The position numbers were made by a program, and so were the translations under genes. Positions 21,893 to 30,093 of a DNA stretch of 38,089 bases are shown one piece after another; position 1 is the first letter of the stretch; each line of letters opens with the position of its first letter. The notes under the pieces were generated by a model. The model ran no database searches and had not been told where the DNA came from. It saw only the letters and a program-made list of their open reading frames with translations. This DNA comes from a virus, in the IMG/VR virus record IMGVR_UViG_3300030103_001648, positions 1 through 38,089 of that record; one strand, given 5' to 3'.

Positions 21893-22402
21893 ATGTGTTT
21901 CAGAAAAAGGAAAAAGGCTGCTCCTGTTGAAGAGCCTAAAGCTGAAGAACCAAAAGTTGAAGAAACAAAGCCAACAAGTGAAGCAGCAACTGTTGTTGAT
22001 AAAGCTCCAACTCTTTCTGAAGAAATACAAGAAGATAAAAAACGTATTTCTGAAATAGAAGAACAGGCCGAAAAACCTGCAAAGTCAATTGACGAACAAC
22101 AAAAAGAAATGTTTGTTGATGCTTCATTAGCAAAGGTACAAGCAGAAAAAGATTTAGAAAAAGAACGTCAAAAACAATTAGAAACAGAGCGTCAGCGCAA
22201 AGCAAATGAAGCGCAGATTGCTGAACGTCAACGCAGACAAGAAATTCGTCAGAAAGAAAGAGAGCGTTCTCTTTTAAAAACAATGAGTGATGAACCATCT
22301 GATGCTGCAAAACGTAGAAGAACAAGACGAGCGGGTCGTGGTCGTAGAAGTTTATTATCTTCTGTAGCAGGTGGCATGGGTTTTTATAGCAGGTTTACAT
22401 AA
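21893..22402 (+). CDS. Coiled-coil protein with GRGRRSLL end
   Basis: This is a 169-residue protein. It has a short basic front (MCFRKRKKA), an acidic Pro/Glu/Lys-rich stretch to about 60, a long charged coiled coil (about 85-125), and an Arg-rich end with GRGRRSLLSSVAGGMGFYSR. The last motif recurs at the end of proteins before portals in T7-like marine phages, as I recall. A ribosome site (AGGAG) lies upstream. The role is probably in the head or connector, but unproven. Its stop overlaps the portal ATG. Confidence 0.6.
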   Translation: MCFRKRKKAAPVEEPKAEEPKVEETKPTSEAATVVDKAPTLSEEIQEDKKRISEIEEQAEKPAKSIDEQQKEMFVDASLAKVQAEKDLEKERQKQLETERQRKANEAQIAERQRRQEIRQKERERSLLKTMSDEPSDAAKRRRTRRAGRGRRSLLSSVAGGMGFYSRFT

Positions 22403-23940
22403 TGATAACTGATCCAATTGCAAAAAATTATCTTAGTCGTTATGAACGGTCAAAGTCAAAACGTACAAATTTTGTTGATGTTTTTGAAGAGTGTTATGAA
22501 TATGCTTTACCTCAAAGGGAATCATTTTATTATGAAGTATCTGGGCAAAGACGTGATGATAAAATTTTTGATTCTACTGCTGTTGTTGCTGTTCAAGAGT
22601 TTGCAAGTCGGCTTCAGTCTGGTTTAGTTCCTAACTTTGCAAGGTGGGCTGATTTAACTGCTGGCTCTGAAGTTCCTAAAACAGAAAGAGATTCAGTAAA
22701 CAATGACCTTGATGAAGTAACCGATTATGTATTTGAGGTTCTTCAGAACTCTAATTTTTCTCAAGAAGTTCACGAATCCTTTATGGATTTAGCCGTTGGT
22801 ACTGGTGTTTTAGTTTGCGAAGAAGGCGACTCTGTAAACCCTATTAGATTTTCAGCAATTCCTTTGCCTCATGTAATTTTAGATACTGGACCTGATGATA
22901 GAATTGATCATGTGTTTCGTGAGCGTAAAAATATAAGATATGATCAGTTGCAAATTTTATACCCTAAAGGCACATTTAATGAACAAATTATTGGGTTAAT
23001 GTCTAACCAAGGAGATCAAACAACTACTGTTCTTGAGGTTGTTTGCCGTGATTATAGTCAGTTAAATGAAGAAGCATTTATTCATTATGCCATTTGTATG
23101 ACAACTAAATCTGTTTTAATGAAACGTGAAATGAAAGGCGTAGGTTCAAACCCTTTTATTTGTTTTAGATGGTCTAAGTGTGCAGGTGAAGTATATGGTC
23201 GAGGACCATTATTTAATGCATTGTCTGATATTAAAACAGTAAACCTTACTGTTGAAATGATTCTTGAAAATGCTCAAATGGCAATCTCTGGCATTTATCA
23301 AATGGAAGATGATGGTGTTGTAAATGTTGATACAATAAATTTAGTTCCCGGAACTATAATACCAAAAGCTATGGGATCAGCAGGTTTGCAGCCTATACAA
23401 GCCGCAGGTCGCTTTGATGTTGCTCAATTGCAAATTGATCGTGCTCAAACAGCTATTAAGAAAAATCTTTATAGTGAAATGCTAGGGGACCCAAATAGAA
23501 CACCTGCTTCAGCAACAGAGGTTGCAGAAAGAATGGCTGATCTTTCCAGACGTATTGGGTCAGCCTTTGGCAGATTACAGATTGAATTAGTTCAACCAGT
23601 ATTGCAACGTGTAATTTACATTCTTAAAAAACAAGGGCGCATTGAAGTACCAACAATTAATGGTCGTGAAGTCAAAATTAAATCTGTTTCTCCGTTAGCA
23701 CAGGCACAGGCTAATCAAGATATTTCTTCTGTATCTCGATTTCTAGAACTGGCTCAGTCTGCTTTTGGTCCAGAAGCAATGCAAATATTAATTAACTCTG
23801 AAATGACTGCTGCATATCTTGCTAAAAAGTTTGGGGTTCCCGACTCTTTGATTCGTGATGAAGAGGAAAGAAAAGAAATAGTTGCATTAATGCAGCAAAT
23901 GCAGCAAGTTGAGACACAAGCACAACAACCAATGGAGTAA
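22402..23940 (+). CDS. Portal (head-tail connector) protein, T7 gp8 type (module D)
   Basis: This is a 512-residue protein, close to T7 gp8 (536). The front (RYERSKSKRTNFVDVFEECY, then PQRESF) and the block DSTAVVAVQEFASRLQSGL, then VPNFARWADL, are the signature of the head-to-tail connecting protein family (PF12236). The C-terminal part (about 430-510) is Gln-rich helix. It forms the portal ring that links head and tail. It is not related in sequence to the portal at 2553-4550. Confidence 0.9.
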   Translation: MITDPIAKNYLSRYERSKSKRTNFVDVFEECYEYALPQRESFYYEVSGQRRDDKIFDSTAVVAVQEFASRLQSGLVPNFARWADLTAGSEVPKTERDSVNNDLDEVTDYVFEVLQNSNFSQEVHESFMDLAVGTGVLVCEEGDSVNPIRFSAIPLPHVILDTGPDDRIDHVFRERKNIRYDQLQILYPKGTFNEQIIGLMSNQGDQTTTVLEVVCRDYSQLNEEAFIHYAICMTTKSVLMKREMKGVGSNPFICFRWSKCAGEVYGRGPLFNALSDIKTVNLTVEMILENAQMAISGIYQMEDDGVVNVDTINLVPGTIIPKAMGSAGLQPIQAAGRFDVAQLQIDRAQTAIKKNLYSEMLGDPNRTPASATEVAERMADLSRRIGSAFGRLQIELVQPVLQRVIYILKKQGRIEVPTINGREVKIKSVSPLAQAQANQDISSVSRFLELAQSAFGPEAMQILINSEMTAAYLAKKFGVPDSLIRDEEERKEIVALMQQMQQVETQAQQPME

Positions 23941-23943
23941 TGC

Positions 23944-24216
23944 TTGAGTCAAAAAATTAATGTGGGTATTGATGGTATTAACCGTCCACAAGAAAAAGAT
24001 CGTGAGATTAGTGAAAATATAGCAACACTGTTTAATTCTATAACAGGTCAAGCAGTATTGCGTTATCTAAGGTCAATCACTATTGAAATGGTTAATGGCC
24101 CAAATGTTACGACAGAAGAATTGCGTCACATGGAAGGCCAGAGATACATTGTTGGATTGATAGAAAATAGAATTAATCATGTGCATAAGGTAAAAAAAGA
24201 TGGAACAAGAAGCTGA
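23944..24216 (+). CDS. Bbp19-like small phage protein
   Basis: This is a 90-residue protein with a TTG start just after the portal stop. The sequence ENIATLFNSITGQAVLRYL and later EGQRYIVGLIENRI fits the Bbp19 family of small proteins found between portal and scaffold genes. The role is unknown. It overlaps the scaffold start by 17 bases. Confidence 0.65.
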   Translation: MSQKINVGIDGINRPQEKDREISENIATLFNSITGQAVLRYLRSITIEMVNGPNVTTEELRHMEGQRYIVGLIENRINHVHKVKKDGTRS

Positions 24217-24919
24217 AACAGTAGAAGCCCCAGTTACTGAAACACCAGTTAGTGAAACAATTGATGATCGACCTGAGTGGTTGCCAGAAAAATTTAATAC
24301 ACCAGAAGATTTAAGCAAAGCATACTCAGCATTATCTTCCAAACTTGGTGAAAAAGAAGAAGATGTTCGTAATCGGGTAATGGAGGAGTTGCAACAACAA
24401 GCATCAGAAGGTGTACCAGAAGATGCAGGTAGTTATGAGTTGCCTGACTTTGTTGATCCAGAAGAAGCGGCTGATAACTCAATGTTGCAAGAATGGGCAG
24501 AACATTGCCACAAGAATGGATATACACATGAAGAGTTTCAAAAAGGACTTGAAATGTATATGAATGGAATGGGTCCAGAGCCTAACCTTGAAGCACAAGC
24601 AAAACTTCTTGGTGATAATGCAGAGGCTAGAATAGAAGCCGCATCATTATTTGCTAACAAGTTTTTTCCCGAAGACGCGCTTCCTGCTATTGAACGAATG
24701 TGTGAGGGTGCAGATGGAATTATTGCGCTTGAAGCTATTATGTCTCAAATGCAAGACCCAAGTGTTTCCGAGCAAGCTAATATTGCTTCTAATCTAAGTG
24801 AGGTAGAACTTACTGAAATGATGAAAGACCCAAAATATAGCAGCCACAATCAAAGAGATCAAAACTATGTAAAGATGATTGATGAGGGTTGGAAACGGCT
24901 TTATGCAGGAAGAAATTAA
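24200..24919 (+). CDS. Capsid assembly scaffolding protein, T7 gp9 type (module D)
   Basis: This is a 239-residue acidic protein. The front reads DDRPEWLPEKFNTPEDLSKA, the usual opening of T7-like scaffolds in marine phages. Long acidic helices follow (EEDVRNRVMEELQQQA). A basic end (DEGWKRLYAGRN) would bind the coat protein. It guides assembly of the module D capsid and leaves before DNA enters. Gene order is portal, scaffold, gp13-like, capsid. Confidence 0.8.
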   Translation: MEQEAETVEAPVTETPVSETIDDRPEWLPEKFNTPEDLSKAYSALSSKLGEKEEDVRNRVMEELQQQASEGVPEDAGSYELPDFVDPEEAADNSMLQEWAEHCHKNGYTHEEFQKGLEMYMNGMGPEPNLEAQAKLLGDNAEARIEAASLFANKFFPEDALPAIERMCEGADGIIALEAIMSQMQDPSVSEQANIASNLSEVELTEMMKDPKYSSHNQRDQNYVKMIDEGWKRLYAGRN

Positions 24920-24932
24920 AATATTATCACAA

Positions 24933-24952
24933 GGGGCGTTTTATATGACGCC
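24933..24952. promoter_or_regulatory. Hairpin around the gp13-like start codon
   Basis: GGGCGT (24933-24938) pairs with ACGCCC (24947-24952) across an 8-base loop holding the first bases of ATG 24945. It could end the scaffold transcript or hide the start codon. Confidence 0.45.
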
Positions 24953-25424
24953 CTTTCGTGAACATCATATACAAGAGTTTCTTAAAGTAATTCATCATGA
25001 AACTCTTATAGAACTTTACAATTTAGGTTATAAAAGCATTACTGAAGCTTTGCAAAATGTTGTTGATACAAGTGAAGCTTATATTGTTAAAGATAAGAGA
25101 GGGGTAATTCTTTTAGTTTGCGGCTTAGTTCATGATGATGAAACACCACAAATGTTTGCGTTATTTACTACGAATTTAAAAAATAACTATAAAGGATTAG
25201 TTCGAGGCTCAAAATCACTTGTTAATTTTTTTGATCAAATGCATCCAATGTTAACTATGACTATTTCAGCAAAATATGGTGACATGTTACAATGGGCAGC
25301 ATGGTTAGGATTTAAAGCAGTTGGTATGTCAGAGCATAAAAATATTACGTATGTTGAATTTGTGCGTTGCAATTCTGTAAAAAATTATGTTTCACATGAA
25401 ACATCAAGGCCCGTAATGCACTGA
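24945..25424 (+). CDS. T7 gp13-like / GNAT-fold internal virion protein
   Basis: This is a 159-residue protein. I take ATG 24945 (MTPFREHHIQEF), with AAGGGG eight bases upstream. An in-frame ATG at 24903 would add 14 residues. Parts such as VIHHETLIELYNLGYKSI, YIVKDKRGVILLVCGLVHDD and MLQWAAWLGFKAVG have the layout of GNAT acetyltransferase folds, as in gp13 of T7-like phages. The Gly-rich acetyl-CoA loop is not clear, so activity is doubtful. It lies between scaffold and capsid. Confidence 0.65.
   Translation: MTPFREHHIQEFLKVIHHETLIELYNLGYKSITEALQNVVDTSEAYIVKDKRGVILLVCGLVHDDETPQMFALFTTNLKNNYKGLVRGSKSLVNFFDQMHPMLTMTISAKYGDMLQWAAWLGFKAVGMSEHKNITYVEFVRCNSVKNYVSHETSRPVMH
25360..25371 (+). promoter_or_regulatory. 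Candidate phage promoter element, copy 3
   Basis: TTGTGCGTTGCA, preceded by AA, lies inside the last codons of the gp13-like gene, 144 bases before the capsid ATG. It has the same orientation and sequence as the copies after 21833 and 37336. Confidence 0.55.
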
Positions 25425-25503
25425 GAAGCCCGAAAGGATACCTTTGTTGATGATGCGGAGCGGATACCCGAGATGCTCGTAACTTAATAAAGGAACTGTA
25501 AAA
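25425..25503 (+). promoter_or_regulatory. Leader of the module D capsid gene
   Basis: This is a 79-base leader with AAAGGAACTG as ribosome site. It is richer in G+C than the genes around it (GATGATGCGGAGCGGATACC), which hints at a structured leader for high expression. I could not draw one clear fold. Confidence 0.35.
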
Positions 25504-26313
25504 ATGGCTAATACAATAGATCAAGCCTTTATCAAGCAGTTTGAAACCGATGTGCATCTTGCTTATCAGCGCATGGGTTCTAAATTGCGAAACACTATTC
25601 GTTCTACGAATGTGTCAGGTAATGTTGCGCGATTCCAGAAAATTGGTACTGGAACAGCGTCAACAAAATCACGAAACGGTAATGTAACTCCAATGGAGCT
25701 AACACATACTAATGTGGAAGTAACAATGGCTGATTACTATGCGGCTGAGTATATCGACAAACTTGACGAAATTAAGACAAACATTAATGAACGTCAGGCT
25801 GTTGCTGAATCTGCTGCTGCTGCTTTGGGTCGTAAGACTGATGAGATTATTACTACCGCATTAGATGCGGGTGCTAACTCAACTCAGTTACACGATACAT
25901 CGTCTGCCGTTGAAAAAGCAGATTTGTTATCTGCATTTGAAACCTTTGGGTCAGCTAACATTCCCGAAGATGGGCAACGCTATATAGCAATGTCTCCTGC
26001 AGGTTTTGCAGATTTGTTCAACATTAATGAGTTTGCATCATCAGACTTTGTTGGGCCACAAAATCTACCGTTTGCAGGTGGTATGACAATGAAAGAGTTT
26101 TTAGGTTTTAAGATTTTTTCAACGTCTGCTGTATCAGGTGGCAAAAACTTTTGTTACCATATGCGTGCGGTAGGTATTGGTGTGAACTCTGATGTTCAAA
26201 CTGAAGTCAACTATGTAGCAGAAAAAGTATCACACCTAACAACATCAATGATGTCAATGGGTTCAGTTGTTATTGATGACAACGGTGTATACGAACTGCT
26301 AGATAATAACTAA
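25504..26313 (+). CDS. Major capsid protein (module D)
   Basis: This is a 269-residue protein. The opening (IDQAFIKQFETDVHLAYQRM, then GSKLRNTIR) and the middle (NIPEDGQRYIAMSPAGFADL) match the capsid proteins of T7-like marine phages as I know them (HK97 fold). It builds the shell on the scaffold at 24200. It is followed at once by a decoration-like gene. A second capsid protein of another family is encoded at 5791-7061. Confidence 0.85.
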   Translation: MANTIDQAFIKQFETDVHLAYQRMGSKLRNTIRSTNVSGNVARFQKIGTGTASTKSRNGNVTPMELTHTNVEVTMADYYAAEYIDKLDEIKTNINERQAVAESAAAALGRKTDEIITTALDAGANSTQLHDTSSAVEKADLLSAFETFGSANIPEDGQRYIAMSPAGFADLFNINEFASSDFVGPQNLPFAGGMTMKEFLGFKIFSTSAVSGGKNFCYHMRAVGIGVNSDVQTEVNYVAEKVSHLTTSMMSMGSVVIDDNGVYELLDNN

Positions 26314-26325
26314 GGAGTGTAGATC

Positions 26326-26595
26326 ATGGCTTATAGTGCAACAAGTCTAACTCGTTTAGCGGGTGGTTCTGGTGTTACATTGTGGCATTACACAACTACT
26401 GATACTATTGCGACAGTAAACACTGCGGGTTATTTTAGTGACTCAGCAAATATGTTTAACGGCAATGATGTTATTATTGCAGTAACATCAACAGGTGGTA
26501 CACCAGCTGTAACAATTACATATGCAAATAGTGTAACTGCATCTGCAGTTGACGTTGTAGATGGGCTAACAGTTACAGCAACTGATAGCGATTAA
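26326..26595 (+). CDS. Capsid decoration-like protein
   Basis: This is an 89-residue, Thr/Ala/Val-rich, all-beta protein with no membrane part. The sequence LTRLAGGSGVTLWHYTTTDT, then IATVNTAGYFSDS, is a pattern I recall as a small protein next to capsid genes in many marine phages. It probably sits on the capsid surface. AGGAG lies nine bases upstream of the ATG. A strong terminator follows. Confidence 0.65.
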   Translation: MAYSATSLTRLAGGSGVTLWHYTTTDTIATVNTAGYFSDSANMFNGNDVIIAVTSTGGTPAVTITYANSVTASAVDVVDGLTVTATDSD

Positions 26596-26600
26596 TTGGA

Positions 26601-26626
26601 TGGGGCTTCGGCCCCACCCTTTTTTT
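26601..26626 (+). terminator. Intrinsic terminator after capsid genes
   Basis: TGGGGC (26601-26606) and GCCCCA (26611-26616) pair around a TTCG loop, followed by CCC and seven T. It should cut the very strong capsid transcript from the tail genes. Confidence 0.9.
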
Positions 26627-26637
26627 GAGGATTTTAT

Positions 26638-27231
26638 ATGGCAGTTTCGAGTACACCCGCAAGATCAGAAATAGATGTTTGCAGTAGAGCTTTAATTCTC
26701 ATAGGGGCTGATCCAATTACTTCATTTGATGATGGTAATAATGAAGCATTGATTGCCTCAAATATGTATGAAGATATTGCTAGGGCTGCACTTGTTAATT
26801 GCAGGTGGAGATTTGCTACTAACCAAGCGGTATTAAACAGATTAACGGATGTCCCAACAGGAAGATTTGATGCTGCATATCAAATTCCTAGTGGTTGGCT
26901 AATGTCACATGCGGTGACAGTTAATGACTATCCAATCGAATATCAAACTTATGGTGATAAGATTTATTCTAACTCAGCATCAACAGATGAATTAGTATTA
27001 GATTTTACATATAGAGCAAGTGAACAGGATTGGCCTTCATATTTTACAGTTGCAGTAGAATATGAACTAGCTGTTGTATTTGCTGCGGGTCTTGCAAGAG
27101 ATCAAGCATTAGCACAGCTTATGAGTCAACAAGCTTCTCAAGCTATGATAAAAGCGCGATCACTTGATAGCCAACAACAAACTACTCGTAAACTTACAAC
27201 GAATAGGTTTATAGCTAATAGGCGAACATAA
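26638..27231 (+). CDS. Tail tubular protein A, T7 gp11 type
   Basis: This is a 197-residue protein. The opening SEIDVCSRALILIGADPITS and the line VNCRWRFATNQAVLNRLTD, with YELAVVFAAGLARD later, are typical of tail tubular protein A. It forms the gatekeeper ring between portal and nozzle. GAGG stands before the ATG. Its stop overlaps the tail tubular B start (TAATG). Confidence 0.85.
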   Translation: MAVSSTPARSEIDVCSRALILIGADPITSFDDGNNEALIASNMYEDIARAALVNCRWRFATNQAVLNRLTDVPTGRFDAAYQIPSGWLMSHAVTVNDYPIEYQTYGDKIYSNSASTDELVLDFTYRASEQDWPSYFTVAVEYELAVVFAAGLARDQALAQLMSQQASQAMIKARSLDSQQQTTRKLTTNRFIANRRT

Positions 27232-29651
27232 TGCAGAAAGTAAGAGTTCCGTTTACAAACTTTCGCTTTGGTGAAGTTAGCCCATCGTTATACTCAAGAA
27301 CTGACACACAGATTTATAATCAATCTGCTCAAAAAGTAACAAACTTTTTTCTACGATCAGAAGGTGGCGTTGTTAAACGTTCAGGTTTAGAAAACATATA
27401 TCAGTTTGATATAACTGTTGACACTGCTAAAAGACAACAGAGTAGGCTGCTGCCTTTTATATTCTCTGATGATGAACAATATATTATTTCATTAGAGCAT
27501 CAAAAAATACGTATATTTCAAATAAGCCCAACAACAGGCGTTGTTTCTTTAATACAAACAATAACTCAAGATATAAATTCAGCTACATTACTTTTTGATG
27601 ATGTATATCTTCACGAATATACTTATGCTCAAGCAGGTGATGTTATGTTTATTGCGCATCAAACGTTTTCGACACAACAATTAGTTCGAACTGGTTTAAC
27701 AACATTTCAAGTTGAGTCGTTTTTGTTTGATCAAAACTCTTCAGCAACAAAGATTTATCAACCTTATTTTTCTTTTCAAACTGCAGGAATAACTCTTGAT
27801 CCATCAGCTTCTAGTGGCAATGGAGTTACACTTACTACAAGTTCTGCTTATTGGAATACTGGTACTCTTGTTACAGAAGATGTTGCAGATGGTTCTATGG
27901 TTGTTAATAACTGGTACATTGTAAAAACTATAGGAACTTCTGACTTTACTACTGTAGGCGCTCATTCAAATGCAGTTGGGCAGGTATTTAAAGCAACGGG
28001 TGTTGGAGATGGTACAAAAACAGGAAAAATAAACAAGGTCCAACAGCCTCCACAAATAGGATCAACTGTTCGATACAATAAAAATGAAATAGAAATTACA
28101 GATATACAAAGCTCTACTGTAGCAACTGGTGATATTCTTGATGAGCTTACAATAACTTTATTACCTAATTCATTAAAAACAGATAACGGATCAAATAAAG
28201 TAGAGGTAACCTTTGTTAATCATGGTATGTCAGAAGGTGATGCATTTACTATGGCTATTTCTGATAGCGTAGGTAGTATTTCTGTAAGCAATCTTAATGG
28301 CAGTAGAACAGTTACAAAAGTAATTGATGATGATACATTTACTTTTACTGCAGGTGGTTCAGCAAATGCATCGGAAAGTGGTGGAGGAACACCTACACTA
28401 ACAACCCATGCACCGACTACAGCATGGGATGAACAATCATATTCAGCCTTTCGGGGTTATCCTGCTGCTGTTACTTTTCATGAAAATAGATTAGTGTTTG
28501 GCGGTTCTTTAGCACAACCCGACTCAATATGGTTTAGCAAATCTGGACATTTTTATAACTTTGATTTAGGTGAAGCACTAGATGATCAGGCTATACATAT
28601 CACTGCATCTGTTGGTGAAATACAACAAATAAGGCATTTAGTTTCTAATCGTGACTTACAAGTATTTTCTGCATCAGCAGAGTTTTTTGTACCTGCATTT
28701 CAAAACAGACCTATTACACCACTAACAGCAAATCTAAAAAGACAAACTCCATATGGATCAGGTTTTCAACGTCCTCAAGCTATTGATGGTGCAACATTGT
28801 TTGTTCAAAAAGGTGGTGCTATTGTAAGAGAATATATCTTTAGTGATGCAGAAGCAGCGTATGTTTCCACGCCTATTTCAACTGTTTCTTCACATTTAAT
28901 TAAAACACCAATTGAAATGAATACATTATATGGTGCGCTATCACGATCTGAAAGTTATGTATTTATATTAAACAATGACGGAACGATTGCAGTATTTAAT
29001 TCTAATAGAGCGGAACAAAGAGCAGGTTGGGTTGAGTTTACTACAAATGGAAAGTTTCATTCTACAATAACTATTGATGATCGTGTCTTTGCTAATGTTG
29101 AGTATGATTTAGGTGATGGGACAACAAAGATAGTTTTATGTGAATTTAATAATTCTTTTAATACTGACATGGCAAAAACTTACAGTGGAACTGCAGGTGT
29201 GTTTGATGTATCTGGTGATTTTAATAATGGTGCAGTTTTGCATGTTATTGACGGAAATAATTATGTGGGTCAATTTACAGTAGCAAGTGGAAACATTAAT
29301 GTTTCTGCAGTAGACAATACACTAACAAGTGTTGAGATAGGATATAAGTTTGATATTGAGTTAAAGACAAATCCTATTGATGCTTCTTTAGGTAATGGTC
29401 CTATAACTGGTATACCAAGAGGTTTAGGGAGTGTTATTGTTGATTTGAATAGCACCCTGTCATGTAGTGTAAATGGAACGGCTCTTGTAATAAGAAATGT
29501 TACTGACGATTTGTCTTTGCAACAGTCTGCGTTTACTGGCAAAAAAGAATTTAGATTGCTTGGGTATAATCGTGATCCTCAAATAACAATTACACAAAAT
29601 GCACCTCTTGATTTGCAAGTCAATGGGTTAGTAGCGGAGTTAATATTCTAA
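27231..29651 (+). CDS. Tail tubular protein B, T7 gp12 type (nozzle)
   Basis: This is an 806-residue protein, about the length of T7 gp12 (794). The N-terminal FTNFRFGEVSPSLYSRTDT, then FFLRSEGGVVKRSGLENIYQ, is the hallmark of tail tubular B. Later FHENRLVFGGSLAQPDSIWF is the conserved block found in this family. A central Gly/Thr-rich beta part (about 240-400, NGSRTVTKVIDDDTFTFTAG) looks like an inserted Ig-like or beta domain. It forms the tail nozzle. Confidence 0.88.
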   Translation: MQKVRVPFTNFRFGEVSPSLYSRTDTQIYNQSAQKVTNFFLRSEGGVVKRSGLENIYQFDITVDTAKRQQSRLLPFIFSDDEQYIISLEHQKIRIFQISPTTGVVSLIQTITQDINSATLLFDDVYLHEYTYAQAGDVMFIAHQTFSTQQLVRTGLTTFQVESFLFDQNSSATKIYQPYFSFQTAGITLDPSASSGNGVTLTTSSAYWNTGTLVTEDVADGSMVVNNWYIVKTIGTSDFTTVGAHSNAVGQVFKATGVGDGTKTGKINKVQQPPQIGSTVRYNKNEIEITDIQSSTVATGDILDELTITLLPNSLKTDNGSNKVEVTFVNHGMSEGDAFTMAISDSVGSISVSNLNGSRTVTKVIDDDTFTFTAGGSANASESGGGTPTLTTHAPTTAWDEQSYSAFRGYPAAVTFHENRLVFGGSLAQPDSIWFSKSGHFYNFDLGEALDDQAIHITASVGEIQQIRHLVSNRDLQVFSASAEFFVPAFQNRPITPLTANLKRQTPYGSGFQRPQAIDGATLFVQKGGAIVREYIFSDAEAAYVSTPISTVSSHLIKTPIEMNTLYGALSRSESYVFILNNDGTIAVFNSNRAEQRAGWVEFTTNGKFHSTITIDDRVFANVEYDLGDGTTKIVLCEFNNSFNTDMAKTYSGTAGVFDVSGDFNNGAVLHVIDGNNYVGQFTVASGNINVSAVDNTLTSVEIGYKFDIELKTNPIDASLGNGPITGIPRGLGSVIVDLNSTLSCSVNGTALVIRNVTDDLSLQQSAFTGKKEFRLLGYNRDPQITITQNAPLDLQVNGLVAELIF

Positions 29652-30085
29652 TGGGTCTTCCTCTTTTTTTAGCTGCGGTTGGAACTGCTTCTTCGTTTAT
29701 CGGTCAAAGAAAAGCTGGTAAAGCTGCAGAGCAAGATGCACAGCGCCAAGCAAAACAAATGCAAATTGAAAAGATTCTTGGTGAAGCGCAAGCTGATGAG
29801 CAAATGGCAAATCGTTTTGCAAGCTATAATTATGCAATGGCAGAATCAAATGCCATGTTTCTAGGTGGTATGGAAAGTGCGCAAGAAGCATTTAGAGCAA
29901 GTCAAAGAAAAATTTTGCTTAAAGATGTTTCTACAATCTCAGGCATGAAAACTTTGCAAAGTGGGCAAGCAACGCTTGCAAGCTCAATAGAAATAGAACG
30001 AGGTAAAAATGCACGTAAGGCATCATTCTTTAATGCTTTAGGAACTGTTGGTTCGGCTGCATTTCAATATATGGCAATTAAATAG
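29651..30085 (+). CDS. Internal virion protein, T7 gp14-like
   Basis: This is a 144-residue protein. The front (LPLFLAAVGTASSFIGQR) is hydrophobic and small, then Gln/Lys/Ala-rich helix, with a Gly/Ala-rich end (FFNALGTVGSAAFQYMAIK). It is short and helical with one weak membrane segment, as for the smallest ejection protein of T7-like phages, and precedes two giant ones. Its start touches the tail tubular B stop at base 29651. Confidence 0.7.
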   Translation: MGLPLFLAAVGTASSFIGQRKAGKAAEQDAQRQAKQMQIEKILGEAQADEQMANRFASYNYAMAESNAMFLGGMESAQEAFRASQRKILLKDVSTISGMKTLQSGQATLASSIEIERGKNARKASFFNALGTVGSAAFQYMAIK

Positions 30086-30093
30086 GATTCATC

